A DNA stretch of 64,000 nucleotides, from positions 1 through 64,000 of the forward strand of contig JACKPO010000004.1 of NCBI GenBank assembly GCA_024233515.1, in the 5' to 3' direction. Numbering within the stretch: position 1 is the first letter of the stretch; each line of letters begins with the position of its first letter. This document shows positions 8,254 through 17,469 of the stretch, piece after piece. The notes beneath the pieces are model-generated. The model was not told where the DNA came from. It saw nothing but the letters and a program-made list of their open reading frames with translations, and made no database searches. The position numbers were made by a program, and so were the translations under genes. The DNA is from Chlamydiales bacterium (GTDB taxonomy: Bacteria > Chlamydiota > Chlamydiia > Chlamydiales > Simkaniaceae).

Positions 8254-8517
8254 ATGATTGAAGACCATACTATTATTCAAGTGATTCAAGAGGCACTAGA
8301 AGGTGCTATCGTTCGAGTGAACAACCCCCGCAAGGATGGGCTTCACTTTGATGCGATTGTCGTCGCCAAGCAATTTGCAGGGAAAAGTCTTGTGGAACAA
8401 CACCAATTGGTGATGGGTCCCCTTCGAGATCTTTTTGCCTCAAAGCTGCACGCCCTCAGTTTAAAAACCTATACACCAGAAGAGTGGGAACATGAGCGAA
8501 ATTCAGGAAAAAATTAA
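8254..8517 (+). CDS. BolA/IbaG family protein
   Basis: 87 residues with the BolA fold signature: KDGLHFDAIVVAKQFAGKSLVEQHQLVMGPL, here seen as the conserved strand, F/GKS and HQLV helix at about residues 27-57. BolA proteins bind [2Fe-2S] clusters together with monothiol glutaredoxins. The gene overlaps the following CGFS glutaredoxin by 26 bases, so the expected BolA-Grx pair is encoded as one unit. A TATAAT at 8241-8246 lies very close to the ATG. Confidence 0.9.
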   Translation: MIEDHTIIQVIQEALEGAIVRVNNPRKDGLHFDAIVVAKQFAGKSLVEQHQLVMGPLRDLFASKLHALSLKTYTPEEWEHERNSGKN

Positions 8518-8803
8518 ACACGATATTGACAGTCACAAAGTGATCCTTTTCATGAAAGGATCAAAACTGATGCCCCTTTGCGGCTTTTCCGCACGGGTCG
8601 TTGAGGTGTTAAACCAACTTGGCGTCGACTTTGAGACGCGCGATGTCCTTCAAGATGACATTTTGAGACAAGGGATCAAAGACTACTCAAATTGGCCAAC
8701 ACTCCCCCAACTATACGTTGAAGGGAAGTTTATCGGAGGCTGCGATATTGTCCTGCAGCTCCACGAAGAAGGAAAACTTGAAACTTTACTTGGGAGGTCA
8801 TAA
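8492..8803 (+). CDS. grxD: Monothiol glutaredoxin (CGFS type)
   Basis: 103 residues, about the normal length for Grx4/GrxD. The active-site motif is LCGFSARVVEVL at about residue 29. The cis-Pro segment WPTLPQLYVEGKFIGGCDI and the C-terminal GG/CD glutathione-binding turn are present. The protein carries or transfers [2Fe-2S] clusters with BolA. The residue before the active cysteine is Leu rather than the commoner Lys. It overlaps the BolA gene by 26 bases, and its stop abuts the next ATG directly. Confidence 0.93.
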   Translation: MSEIQEKIKHDIDSHKVILFMKGSKLMPLCGFSARVVEVLNQLGVDFETRDVLQDDILRQGIKDYSNWPTLPQLYVEGKFIGGCDIVLQLHEEGKLETLLGRS

Positions 8804-9100
8804 ATGTCTGGACCCACTGTTGTTTCAACCTCACCGTTGGAAACCATCCCAACACCAATTCTACAAAGAACAGACTGCTGTAGTGCTCTGATGGTCCTGA
8901 TCCTTGATGTGACCCACGTTCTTAAGAAAGAAGGCTCTGTCACTGAAGCACAAAAAGCAGATTATCTAGCACAAAAAGAATGGTTAATCAGCCACATTCC
9001 CCCGGAGCAAATTTGTCGAGGATGTCAAGCTGCATTGAGATCGATCCCAACGCCCACTGACTCCACGAAAATCACACCAACCTGCGAGTGGATCCAATAA
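8804..9100 (+). CDS. Small cysteine-containing protein, unknown
   Basis: 98 residues starting immediately after the glutaredoxin stop and ending 3 bases before the MscS-like gene, so it is placed as a genuine operon member. It has five cysteines (RTDCCSALM, QICRGCQAAL, PTCEWIQ), including a CxxC, and a helical middle. I recognise no family. The position beside an Fe-S carrier pair makes metal or cluster binding possible, but that is only contextual. Confidence 0.65.
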   Translation: MSGPTVVSTSPLETIPTPILQRTDCCSALMVLILDVTHVLKKEGSVTEAQKADYLAQKEWLISHIPPEQICRGCQAALRSIPTPTDSTKITPTCEWIQ

Positions 9101-9103
9101 CTC

Positions 9104-10195
9104 ATGGACGAGCCGACAAGAGAGATCACCAATTTATTTTTCCATCGGGGGTGGATTATTCCCGTTCTGATCATTGTTGCTCTCACACTGCTCGCTCATT
9201 TTGTTGCGAGCCGTTTTTATAAGCGGGTTTATCCCCGTCTAGAGCGGACACATTTAACGTGGGATTCAGCCCTATTAAAAGCGTTGATTCGCCCTCTTAA
9301 AGTTTTCCTTTGGATTCTAGGAGTTACTTTTTGCATTCAGGTTTTAGCTTTCCATTTCGAGCACGAGGATTACATTGAGTTTTTCAAGCCCATTCGAGAC
9401 CTCCTCATTGTCTGGACCATTCTCTGGTTTTCCCTCCGCTTCATTAAGAACATGGAAACGTCCTATTCAAAAGATGTCAAAGATCGGAAGAGACGGTTTG
9501 ATAAGACAACCGTGCGCGCCATCAGTCAAATTTCTCGCATTGCGATTATTATGATTGCGGTCTTGATCTTTTTACAAACGCGCAATGTAAACCTCTCTGC
9601 CGTCCTCGCCTTTGGAGGTGCTGGAGGTTTGATTGTCGGTCTTGCTGCCAAAGATCTTTTAGCCAACTTCTTTGGGGGTCTCATGATCTATTTAGATCGC
9701 CCATTTTCTGTTGGAGATTGGGTCAGATCTCCTGATAGAGAGATCGAGGGATACGTTGAAAATATTGGGTGGAGACTCACAAGGATCCGTATGTTTGACA
9801 AACGACCGATTTACGTTCCCAACGGGGTCTTTTCAAACATTTCAGTGATCAACCCTTCAAGAATGTCAAACCGACGCATCCGGACACGGGTGGGAATCCG
9901 CTATGATGATGCCTCTAAAATGGATGTCATCGTGAAGGACGTTGAGGAGATGATCCGCAACCACCCTGAGATTGACACTAACATGTTCCTTATGGTCCGC
10001 TTCGACGAATTCGGTCCTTCTTCTCTTAACTTCTTAATCTATTGCTTCACGAAAACAACGAAGTGGGCAGATTATATGCTTCACCAGCAAGATGTTTTCT
10101 TAAAAACCATTCAGATCATCGAGAAGCATGGAGCCGAATGCGCTTTCCCCACAACGACATTGCATATTCCTGACGGCGTGAGCATTAAGCAATGA
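9104..10195 (+). CDS. MscS-family mechanosensitive channel
   Basis: 363 residues with about four membrane segments (near 15-35, 68-88, 100-118 and 145-165), followed by the pore-lining TM3 and beta domain. The family signature is the Gly/Ala-rich FGGAGGLIVGLAAKDLLANFFGG, then the beta-domain entry PFSVGDWV and the conserved PNG turn in IYVPNGVFSN. It releases solutes during osmotic downshock. Its stop overlaps the next start by 4 bases (ATGA). Confidence 0.92.
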   Translation: MDEPTREITNLFFHRGWIIPVLIIVALTLLAHFVASRFYKRVYPRLERTHLTWDSALLKALIRPLKVFLWILGVTFCIQVLAFHFEHEDYIEFFKPIRDLLIVWTILWFSLRFIKNMETSYSKDVKDRKRRFDKTTVRAISQISRIAIIMIAVLIFLQTRNVNLSAVLAFGGAGGLIVGLAAKDLLANFFGGLMIYLDRPFSVGDWVRSPDREIEGYVENIGWRLTRIRMFDKRPIYVPNGVFSNISVINPSRMSNRRIRTRVGIRYDDASKMDVIVKDVEEMIRNHPEIDTNMFLMVRFDEFGPSSLNFLIYCFTKTTKWADYMLHQQDVFLKTIQIIEKHGAECAFPTTTLHIPDGVSIKQ

Positions 10196-10854
10196 ACGAG
10201 CTCACCTTTTTCCTCCATATTGGAGCGTTAATTAGCTTCGTCTTGATGACATTGCGGATCGGCAAAGAGGCCCTGACAGCAGCTCTTGTGGTCCAAATCA
10301 TTCTTGCCAACCTCTTTGTCACCAAACAGATGATCCTGTTTGGTTTTAACATCACCTGTTCAGAGGTCTATACGATTGGGAGCATTTTTACAATGAACCT
10401 CCTCCAATCCTATTTTGGAAAAAAAGCGGCCAACCGAGCCCTTTTCATCGTCTTCCTCCTCCTCTTTTTTGTCCTCATCATGGGGCAGTTTCACCTCCGC
10501 TACCTCCCCTCTCAGTATGATGTGATGCATGAGGCCTTTTCGATGATTCTTGGATACACGCCAAGAATCATGGTGACCTCTTTTGTCTGCACCCTCGTCA
10601 TGCAAAAACTCGACATGGAACTCTTTGCCCTCTTTAGAAAAAAACTCCCGTTTTTCGTTGCCTTTCTCTTTGCTTCGATGATGAGTCAGCTTCTCGATAC
10701 CATTGGGTTTAGCTTCCTCGCTCTTTATGGCGTCGTCCATAGCCTGCGCGATATGATTGTCATGAGCTACCTTGTCAAACTGATCGTGATCTCCTCCGTG
10801 ATCCCCTTTACCTTCCTCGTGAAAAGGCTTATCCATGACCCCCTTCAAGTTTGA
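10192..10854 (+). CDS. yhhQ: Queuosine precursor transporter (YhhQ/QPTR family)
   Basis: 220 residues, six or more membrane helices, of the VUT/YhhQ family that imports queuosine precursors. Characteristic parts are ANLFVTKQ near residue 40, TCSEVYTIGSIFTMNLLQSYFGKKAA near 60-80 and the C-terminal SQLLDTIGFSFLALYG near 160. It overlaps tgt by 20 bases, which strongly supports the role: import of the modified base that Tgt inserts into tRNA. No de novo preQ1 synthesis genes are in the window. Confidence 0.88.
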   Translation: MNELTFFLHIGALISFVLMTLRIGKEALTAALVVQIILANLFVTKQMILFGFNITCSEVYTIGSIFTMNLLQSYFGKKAANRALFIVFLLLFFVLIMGQFHLRYLPSQYDVMHEAFSMILGYTPRIMVTSFVCTLVMQKLDMELFALFRKKLPFFVAFLFASMMSQLLDTIGFSFLALYGVVHSLRDMIVMSYLVKLIVISSVIPFTFLVKRLIHDPLQV

Positions 10855-11965
10855 AATTCTCCATCAATCGACAAAATCCCGTGCCCGAGTCGGCCGGATT
10901 CATACTCCCCATGGGATCATTGACACCCCCAACTTTGTCGCCGTCGGAACCAATGGCACCCTAAAAGCGCTCGACAATGAAATGGTGAGCTCGATTGGAT
11001 TGCAACTGATGTTTTGCAACACCTATCATCTTCTCTTGCAACCGGGTCCCGAAGTCATTGAAAAAGGGGGCGGAATTCACCGCTTCATCAACCGCAACAT
11101 GCCAATCATCACTGATTCTGGAGGCTTTCAAGTCTTTAGCTTGGCCTATGGTTCTGTTGCCGATGAACTCAAAAGCAAAGGGACAAAAAAACAGGGGGGC
11201 TCTGTCGTTAAAATTACCGAAGACGGCGTTCACTTCCGCTCCTACCGCGATGGTCGCCCTATCCTACTCACTCCAGAAACCTCTGTTGCTGCGCAAAAAT
11301 CGATCGGCGCCGATATTATTATTCCCTTTGATGAACTCCCCCCTTACCACATCTCCGATAAAGAGCTAAGAAAATCACTCGACCGGACCCATGCTTGGGA
11401 AAAGCGCTCCCTTGAAGCTCACTTGCGTGATCCCCGTGGACAAGCGATGTATGCTGTCATCCACGGAGGGGTCGATGATTCTCTTCGAGAAGAGAGTTGC
11501 CGCTTCCTCAGCCGCCTCCCCTTTAATGGATTTGCTATCGGAGGAAGCATGGGGAAAACCAAGCCAGAGATGGTCTCCATGCTCTCGAATCTCCTTCCCA
11601 AACTCCCTCAGGAGGCCCCTAACCACCTCCTCGGCATCGCCGATCTCGAGTCACTCGAAGGATGTGTCCCTTTAGGGATCGACACTTTTGACAGCTCCTA
11701 CCCCACTAAAGCCGCTCGCCATGGAACCCTTCTCACTCGGAACGGGGGGATGAAAATCACCCGTGGACGTCATAGTGGAGAGTTCGAGCCGATTGAGAAC
11801 GGGTGTACTTGCTACACCTGCCAGAACTACTCCCGGGCTTACATTCATCATCTATTTAAGGCTAAAGAGCTTACATCCATGACTCTTGCTTCTATCCACA
11901 ACCTCCACTTTATGGTGGAGCTCATGAAGTCCTACAGGACCAACATCTTAGAAAATAGAATATAA
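10835..11965 (+). CDS. tgt: tRNA-guanine transglycosylase, probably queuine-type
   Basis: 376 residues. It exchanges G34 of GUN-anticodon tRNAs for a 7-deazaguanine. The catalytic Asp94 is in ITDSGGFQVFSL, the nucleophile region is DTFDSSYPTKAARHG, and the zinc ligands are CTCYTC plus His in ASIHNLHF. The pocket segment AIGGSMGKT has Gly240 where bacterial preQ1 enzymes such as Z. mobilis carry Val233. Eukaryotic enzymes, which use queuine, have Gly at that position. With the overlapping yhhQ gene this indicates salvage of host queuine. Confidence 0.94.
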   Translation: MTPFKFEILHQSTKSRARVGRIHTPHGIIDTPNFVAVGTNGTLKALDNEMVSSIGLQLMFCNTYHLLLQPGPEVIEKGGGIHRFINRNMPIITDSGGFQVFSLAYGSVADELKSKGTKKQGGSVVKITEDGVHFRSYRDGRPILLTPETSVAAQKSIGADIIIPFDELPPYHISDKELRKSLDRTHAWEKRSLEAHLRDPRGQAMYAVIHGGVDDSLREESCRFLSRLPFNGFAIGGSMGKTKPEMVSMLSNLLPKLPQEAPNHLLGIADLESLEGCVPLGIDTFDSSYPTKAARHGTLLTRNGGMKITRGRHSGEFEPIENGCTCYTCQNYSRAYIHHLFKAKELTSMTLASIHNLHFMVELMKSYRTNILENRI

Positions 11966-12003
11966 TTTAAAATATTTACTATAAAGTTTTTAAATAAAAA
12001 TTA

Positions 12004-12012
12004 TGCTATAAT
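12004..12012 (+). promoter_or_regulatory. Extended -10 promoter ahead of the CX5R phosphatase gene
   Basis: TGCTATAAT is an extended -10 box 22 bases before the ATG at 12035. No clear -35 hexamer is seen. The ribosome-binding site is GGGGAT. The surrounding 60 bases are very AT-rich. Confidence 0.45.
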
Positions 12013-12034
12013 AGACCCATTAATTGGGGATTTT

Positions 12035-13855
12035 ATGAGTACAATAGATTCATCAACAGAACTATTAGGTCCAGGAAGCGTTTTATTCCCTGAAGAGGAA
12101 AACTCTAGCCGCTTTAGAAGCAAAGCCCTCTATGACCAACCCCTAGCTGGGTATGAAGTCGAGGTCAAATATGACCCCGGCTCTTTTGATGTATCGCCCT
12201 ATTTTCCCTACAGGGACGGTGACGAACCCTTTCCCGACCGGGACCAAGCCCTCAAACAAGAATACCTAGGCCGTGTCCACTGGTACCAAAGACATCCCGA
12301 AATTACCGGTTACGAGCGAAAAATGCTCGCAAAAGGATCGGAAACCGATCCAAAACAACTTGCCTATATCAACTACAGCGCAAAACCTGCCTATGATTTT
12401 ACGATGCAGGTGCGCCCCTATGGTCCTGAAATGGCACGAGCACTAGGATTTGAAGACAGTGCAGACTACGGAAAAAGACACAGCGCCCTCCAATTCAGAA
12501 ACACATGGCACCACAACGGTCTTCCCTCCTATCAATTTACCGAAGATGGCCAGGTGAAAACCCTGTACGATACCGTCACAGCCAGTAACGACCGGACCGC
12601 CTACAAAATTAGCATGATGCGCCGCGTTGATTCAAGCCACGATGGAACATCGGTTGCCTACACCGGCCGCCCCGACACCTTCCACAAAGCAAAAGAGCAA
12701 ATCGAATTCATCTTCCTAAGCGAGATGGCAAAAGGAGTGGATGCCCGTCAAGGAATCAAGGAAAATCCAGATGGAACCTTTGAGCTTACCTACGTTGTCC
12801 ATAACCTCATGTCTGCTATGAAAGCGCTTGGTGTGAGTGCGACAGGGGCCTTCTCCCAGTTCGATGAGGTCGAATCGATTCAACGCGAAGAAGAGATCCT
12901 TGCATCTTTAGAACAAATGGAATTCACGATTGATGGAAAAAAAGTGCGCGTTAAACCGATCTATTTCAATCAAGGGATCAGCGCTCTCAATGACTTTGGA
13001 ACGCCAGAGATTCAAAAAGAGATCAACGCTCGAGGAGATAAAAAACTTTTCGAGCTTGCTGAGGGAAACCCCGATCCCCTCGTTGAAACAGCCGTTCGCT
13101 ATCTGAAGAATCCAGAGAACCTCCTTCCTGAAGAAGAATTCTTCTACCGCGATCTCCTTTGTAAAAAGCTCGGCCTTCCAGAGGTTATCCATTGCAAAAG
13201 TAGTACCGACCGGACCATCTTGATGGTCGCTATTTCAATGGCCACAAAAGAGTGGATGAACCTTAATCGACACATCCCTGAGGAAATGCCTCATGCCATT
13301 TTAAGTCAGCCCCTTTATCGGGAACTTTTTCTCTCAAACATCCTCTCTGGACATCAGGTGACCCGCGTGTCCCGCTCTGCAGAAGGAACCGTTGCAGGAG
13401 CAAAACAGTTCTCAAAAATCCTCGGCTACGAGTGGGGAACAAACTCCTTCACTAAAAACTACGTCGCCCTCCGCATGCTCCCAGAGCGATTTTCTGAGGA
13501 AGGAGGACAATGCCCTCCACAAATCACAGTCGCCCTCAAAATCCTGAAATTTGTGAATTGGTTTTTCAGCTCAAAAGGAATTTCTCAAAGAATTTCTTAC
13601 CTCGAACGGGCCTATATCGACCGCGAGTTTAAGCCCGATCTCTTTTTAAGCAAGCCCAAGGGGATGGAAATGTACTACCCCGAAGGCTCTGTAAACCCCC
13701 ATGACCGTCCCAAAAAAGAATCTGGATGCCTAGGAAAACTCAAAGCCAATGTGGGGCGCTTCGGAGCCGGCTTTTTTGGTTTTTTCGAGACCCTCTCTTC
13801 CATTCCTGGGTTATTGCTAAGCAAACCTACAGATAACTTTGACCCAATAAAATAA
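12035..13855 (+). CDS. CX5R-motif phosphatase-like protein, effector candidate
   Basis: 606 residues, no signal peptide, soluble. Near residues 386-394 it has HCKSSTDRT, with Cys387 and Arg393 in CX5R spacing. The same type of motif (CKSGKDRT or CKSAKDRT) marks phosphoinositide phosphatases of the SopB/IpgD, INPP4 and Legionella SidF/SidP kinds. The rest does not align obviously with any of these by eye. A C-terminal hydrophobic patch (ANVGRFGAGFFGFFETLSSIPGLLL) at about 570-598 could touch membranes. It is monocistronic with its own extended -10 promoter. My inference is a secreted host-lipid phosphatase. An intracellular inositol phosphatase, or a chance motif, remains possible. Confidence 0.6.
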   Translation: MSTIDSSTELLGPGSVLFPEEENSSRFRSKALYDQPLAGYEVEVKYDPGSFDVSPYFPYRDGDEPFPDRDQALKQEYLGRVHWYQRHPEITGYERKMLAKGSETDPKQLAYINYSAKPAYDFTMQVRPYGPEMARALGFEDSADYGKRHSALQFRNTWHHNGLPSYQFTEDGQVKTLYDTVTASNDRTAYKISMMRRVDSSHDGTSVAYTGRPDTFHKAKEQIEFIFLSEMAKGVDARQGIKENPDGTFELTYVVHNLMSAMKALGVSATGAFSQFDEVESIQREEEILASLEQMEFTIDGKKVRVKPIYFNQGISALNDFGTPEIQKEINARGDKKLFELAEGNPDPLVETAVRYLKNPENLLPEEEFFYRDLLCKKLGLPEVIHCKSSTDRTILMVAISMATKEWMNLNRHIPEEMPHAILSQPLYRELFLSNILSGHQVTRVSRSAEGTVAGAKQFSKILGYEWGTNSFTKNYVALRMLPERFSEEGGQCPPQITVALKILKFVNWFFSSKGISQRISYLERAYIDREFKPDLFLSKPKGMEMYYPEGSVNPHDRPKKESGCLGKLKANVGRFGAGFFGFFETLSSIPGLLLSKPTDNFDPIK

Positions 13856-13902
13856 AGCTGGCATACTACGTGGAAAAGTGAATTTTTCAAAAAAGTAGCA
13901 TC

Positions 13903-14862
13903 ATGTCTCTATTTCTAGTTATTTTTATGTACGGCGCCTGGTCGAGTGTTTTTTCCCTTGGAAAAATGGCCTTAGAAAATAGCCCTCCTGTCTTCTTAAC
14001 CAGCGTCCGGATGCTCTTTGCTGCTGTGATCCTTTTAGGGTGGCTCTTTATCAAAGATCGGAAAAGCCTTAAAATTGGAAAGAAACAGATCCTTCCCTTG
14101 ATCGCCCTCTCTGTTTTCAGCATTTACCTTACCAACATTTTAGAGTTTTGGGGACTCCAACATCTCACCGCTGCAAAAACCTGCTTCATCTATAGCCTCT
14201 CCCCCTTCTTTGCAGCCATCTTCTCCTATCTCCATTTCGGGGAAAAGATGAATAAAAAGAAAATGCTTGGGATGCTTGTGGGTTTTGCAGGGTTTGTCCC
14301 TGTCCTCATGATGCAAACAGGAGACGAAGGGCTCTTTCAAGCCTTTAGCTTTTTCTCCTGGCCCGAGCTCGCCATTATGGGAGCGGCCCTTTTCTCCGTT
14401 TACGGATGGGTTCTTCTGCGGATCATCGTCAAAAAGCAAACCCTCTCTCCCATGTATGCCAATGGCTACAGCATGCTCATTGGGGGAACCATGGCCTTCA
14501 TCCACTCTCTCTTTATCGACCATTGGAATCCGATCCCCGTTGCCGCTGGCCAGATGGGTCCCTTTGTCCAAGGAATTATCTTGATGACCCTTGTCTCAAA
14601 CATCCTCTGCTACAATCTCTACGGCTACATGCTCAAGAAGTATACCGCGACCTTCCTCTCCTTTATGGGACTTCTCAGCCCCATCTTTGCTTCCTTAAAC
14701 AGCTGGCTGATCCTCGGAGAAACTCCCTCGTGGCAGATCCTCCTCTCCACCTCTGTCGTCTCTCTTGGTCTCTTCATCGTCTACCAAGCCGAGCTCAAAC
14801 AAGGCTACATCCTCAAGAAGAGCAAAGAGCCCCTCCCCGAGCCCGAAGAAGCGAAGGCTTAA
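13903..14862 (+). CDS. EamA/DMT-family permease
   Basis: 319 residues with ten hydrophobic segments in two EamA halves (about 1-135 and 150-285). The typical first-half end is YLTNILEFWGLQHLTAAKTCFIYSLSPFFAAIFS, with the conserved proline after the helix. The second repeat has LSFMGLLSPIFASLNSWLILGE. Drug/metabolite transporters of this kind move amino acids, nucleotide sugars or metabolites such as S-adenosylmethionine. The substrate cannot be told here. The C-terminal tail is charged and rich in Pro, Glu and Lys. Confidence 0.85.
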   Translation: MSLFLVIFMYGAWSSVFSLGKMALENSPPVFLTSVRMLFAAVILLGWLFIKDRKSLKIGKKQILPLIALSVFSIYLTNILEFWGLQHLTAAKTCFIYSLSPFFAAIFSYLHFGEKMNKKKMLGMLVGFAGFVPVLMMQTGDEGLFQAFSFFSWPELAIMGAALFSVYGWVLLRIIVKKQTLSPMYANGYSMLIGGTMAFIHSLFIDHWNPIPVAAGQMGPFVQGIILMTLVSNILCYNLYGYMLKKYTATFLSFMGLLSPIFASLNSWLILGETPSWQILLSTSVVSLGLFIVYQAELKQGYILKKSKEPLPEPEEAKA

Positions 14863-14927
14863 TCATTTTACATCTATTTCCATAGCATGTAGAATCTCCA
14901 TCGATCTTTAAAAAAAGGGAGAGGATC

Positions 14928-16172
14928 ATGGAAACACCAAAAATTTCTTTTACAAAAAAATCATTGATAGAACCTGCCATCTTTCTAGCAACTGCCATGC
15001 TTGCTGGAACACCGCGCCTGATTCAGCATTTGCCAGGGGCAACCAAAGGAGGACTCCTCGTTGCAGGGAGCCTCGGAGCAGCCACCTGCGCCCTCCACGA
15101 CTACACGTCCGATGGAAAAGCATTCAGTGCCACAAGAAAAGTCACCTTTCTAGGACTTGGACTTATCTCAGCCTTTGCCATCACACAATCGCTTAAGGGG
15201 CGAGTCACTCTATCTTTAGCCGATATCTCGAAACTCTTTCTTATCGGAGGAGCCCTTACGCTTCTTAAAAATTGGATTGAATTTTCTCCATCAAAAGTGA
15301 CACACACACCCAAAAAATCTGTCCCAGTTCCAGAAGGAGAAAAAACATTATTCTACACCTCGCGTTTTGGTGCCCCACTGGTCCGCATTCCAGCTGGAAG
15401 AGGAATCCCCTGCATCAGCAAGGCGTGCTATCCAGACGTCCAAAAGGTAACCATCGATCTCGTTGATGATGTCTTTGAAATTAATACCCCGAAGGGAAAA
15501 ACCTTCTTAATGAACACCACTGATTTCAACACCCTTCATTCGATCTGTCATCGTGGAGCATTTGGTGCAGATCATGAGGAGGTGACAGATCTTTCTCGTC
15601 TAGGATTTAGAGGGGGAAAAAACCAATCCTATACCCTCCTTTGGAAAATTCCTGGAGACCTAGATGAGCTTCTTGAGATTCCTGAAGGGACATTTGCTCA
15701 ATACCCTGTTGGCACCTACCCTATTTACGGAAATATTGCTTTAGAAGAAAACGATGCCGCATTAACCGCTCTCATGAAAGTGGTCATAACAACCAAATAC
15801 CGGACGATTTATCCTGGCCCGTCAACCATCCATCACTTAGTTGATCAAGAAAAGTGCGAAATTCCAGGATTACCTATGAAGTTCTTCTACAAGAATTTTG
15901 ACTCCCCTACTCAAGCAGAAAGAACAAACGTGCAAAATACCCTGCTACCTCCGCTGAAAGCACTAGGCTTTGGAGCTTTCCAAGCTGACATGCAGCACTT
16001 CATCGTGATTGGCACCTATCAGGGAGAGCGGATCACCCCCCAACGCTTTGCAGAGCTACTTGCCAATGATCCTAAGATTACAGAGGCCCTTAAAGCAGGA
16101 GCCATCGACTCCCAAAAAGATCAAATTGACATATGGAAAGCGCTCTACATTCAGCACTTTCTCACTGCTTGA
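14928..16172 (+). CDS. Chlamydia-type membrane-anchored protein, paralogue of the 877-aa protein's N-terminus
   Basis: 414 residues. Residues 5-110 are a paired-hydrophobic membrane domain (IEPAIFLATAMLAGTPRLI, GGLLVAGSLGAATCALHDY, KVTFLGLGLISAFAITQSL, LFLIGGALTLLKNW). The rest is a soluble mixed alpha/beta domain of unknown function. The N-terminal part matches the start of the 29042-31675 product in order and wording (TPRL/FxxHxP, KxGLL, LHD). The two are therefore paralogous at the membrane module with different C-termini. A good GGAGAGG ribosome site precedes the ATG. Its last 22 bases overlap the convergent GH1 gene. Confidence 0.65.
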   Translation: METPKISFTKKSLIEPAIFLATAMLAGTPRLIQHLPGATKGGLLVAGSLGAATCALHDYTSDGKAFSATRKVTFLGLGLISAFAITQSLKGRVTLSLADISKLFLIGGALTLLKNWIEFSPSKVTHTPKKSVPVPEGEKTLFYTSRFGAPLVRIPAGRGIPCISKACYPDVQKVTIDLVDDVFEINTPKGKTFLMNTTDFNTLHSICHRGAFGADHEEVTDLSRLGFRGGKNQSYTLLWKIPGDLDELLEIPEGTFAQYPVGTYPIYGNIALEENDAALTALMKVVITTKYRTIYPGPSTIHHLVDQEKCEIPGLPMKFFYKNFDSPTQAERTNVQNTLLPPLKALGFGAFQADMQHFIVIGTYQGERITPQRFAELLANDPKITEALKAGAIDSQKDQIDIWKALYIQHFLTA

Positions 16173-17449
16173 GTGAGATTCTCTAAGACGCTGCGCGCTC
16201 CCTCGCGGGGCGTGCCGTCGTCGTGGCAAATTCCAAAGTTATGATCCCAAGTACGGTCCCACTCCCAATTATTCATGAGTGACCACCAGTAGATCCCTTT
16301 CAGATCGACCCCATCCTGCTCAGCGCGGTAGATAGCGTAAAGAGCCCTTTCCATAAAACGCTCGAGCTGTTTCTCATCGTGGGTTGAGATCCCCACCTCT
16401 GTTACGTAGAGTGGCTTATTCGTTTTTTGGTGCATCTCCATCAGCGCCTCATAAATCGCTGCAGGATCTTCCCGAAACGGCATGAGAGTCATCTGTTCAT
16501 GGGGATAGTGTGTGGATCCATAGAAATTATGAAGGAGGGGGCGGACATAACAGTTCACCCCGATAAAATCATTGAGCTGATCGATCTCTCTTTCATTCAG
16601 TGAAGCCCCCAGAAGATGAAACTCCCCTGTTGCAAAAAACCGCATAGCCGCAGCGTGAGTGATTTCTGTGAGCGCCTGAGTCAGGATAACAACCGCTGGG
16701 TTCCATCTTCTATATGGGACAAACTTTAGCGCCTGGTGAACAATTCCGATTTGTGGCGCGCGATCAATCGCCTTGAGCGCGCGATAAGTATCGCAGTGGG
16801 CTTTGAGGAGATTTTTCATCACCTCAGCGCCCACCGTTGGGCTCCACCGATTCGGAGGAAACGCTCCAGTAAAATACCCCTGGAAAGCAACAATGGTTGG
16901 TTCATTAATCGTACACCACAGACGCACATCCTCTTTCATCGCAGTGTAAACCACTTTCGAGAAGTTGACGAAGTGGGCAACGTTCTCTTCTTTTTCGAAG
17001 GCCCCCAACTTATCAAACCAAATCGGATGGGTAAAATGGTGAAGGGTGACCATCGGCTCAATCCCTTCTCGCTTGAGCATTTTACAAAAATCGACATAAT
17101 GCTGAAGAGCGACCCGATCGTAAACACCTGGCTCAGGCTCAATCTTACTCCACTCGACGGAGAAGCGAAAAGAGGTAAAATGCAAACGCTTCAAAATTTG
17201 AACGCACTCAGCTGGACGATTCCAAAGATCCCACGCCTGCCCCGATTGTTTCTCTGCAGGGAGTCTTTTCTCCCACTCTGCCCACTGATTGTTTGGACAG
17301 TTCACCTGCCCCGAATATTGATACTCACTCGTTGCGGTTCCTACAAGAACCTCTTTAGAAAAACGGGTCTCTTTAACAGGCACCTGATCCCAAAGTGATG
17401 AATCGTTTGCAACCGTTTCAAAAGAATCCTTTGATGTAGAAACTTCCAT
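16151..17449 (-). CDS. Glycoside hydrolase family 1 (beta-glycosidase)
   Basis: 432 residues, a typical GH1 length. FSVEWSKIEPEPGVYD and VTLHHFTHPIWF are conserved barrel strands. The acid/base glutamate is in WCTINEPTIVAFQGY, the nucleophile in LYVTEVGIS (usual family motif TENG), and the aglycone-site strand is GIYWWSLMNNWEW. No signal peptide, so it is cytoplasmic. Substrates could be beta-glucosides or phospho-beta-glucosides. No PTS or binding genes are nearby. The first 35 residues are an unusual extension before the ATSEYQYSGQ strand. Confidence 0.88.
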   Translation of the reverse strand: MEVSTSKDSFETVANDSSLWDQVPVKETRFSKEVLVGTATSEYQYSGQVNCPNNQWAEWEKRLPAEKQSGQAWDLWNRPAECVQILKRLHFTSFRFSVEWSKIEPEPGVYDRVALQHYVDFCKMLKREGIEPMVTLHHFTHPIWFDKLGAFEKEENVAHFVNFSKVVYTAMKEDVRLWCTINEPTIVAFQGYFTGAFPPNRWSPTVGAEVMKNLLKAHCDTYRALKAIDRAPQIGIVHQALKFVPYRRWNPAVVILTQALTEITHAAAMRFFATGEFHLLGASLNEREIDQLNDFIGVNCYVRPLLHNFYGSTHYPHEQMTLMPFREDPAAIYEALMEMHQKTNKPLYVTEVGISTHDEKQLERFMERALYAIYRAEQDGVDLKGIYWWSLMNNWEWDRTWDHNFGICHDDGTPREGARSVLENLTQAVRKC

Positions 17450-17469
17450 TGTACCTTCCCAGACAAGAA

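Noticed and set aside
10360..10848. Long minus-strand frames opposite yhhQ, tgt, the EamA gene and the oligopeptidase
   Set aside because: They have low-complexity, charge-skewed compositions, lack recognisable domains, and mirror well-supported genes on the other strand.
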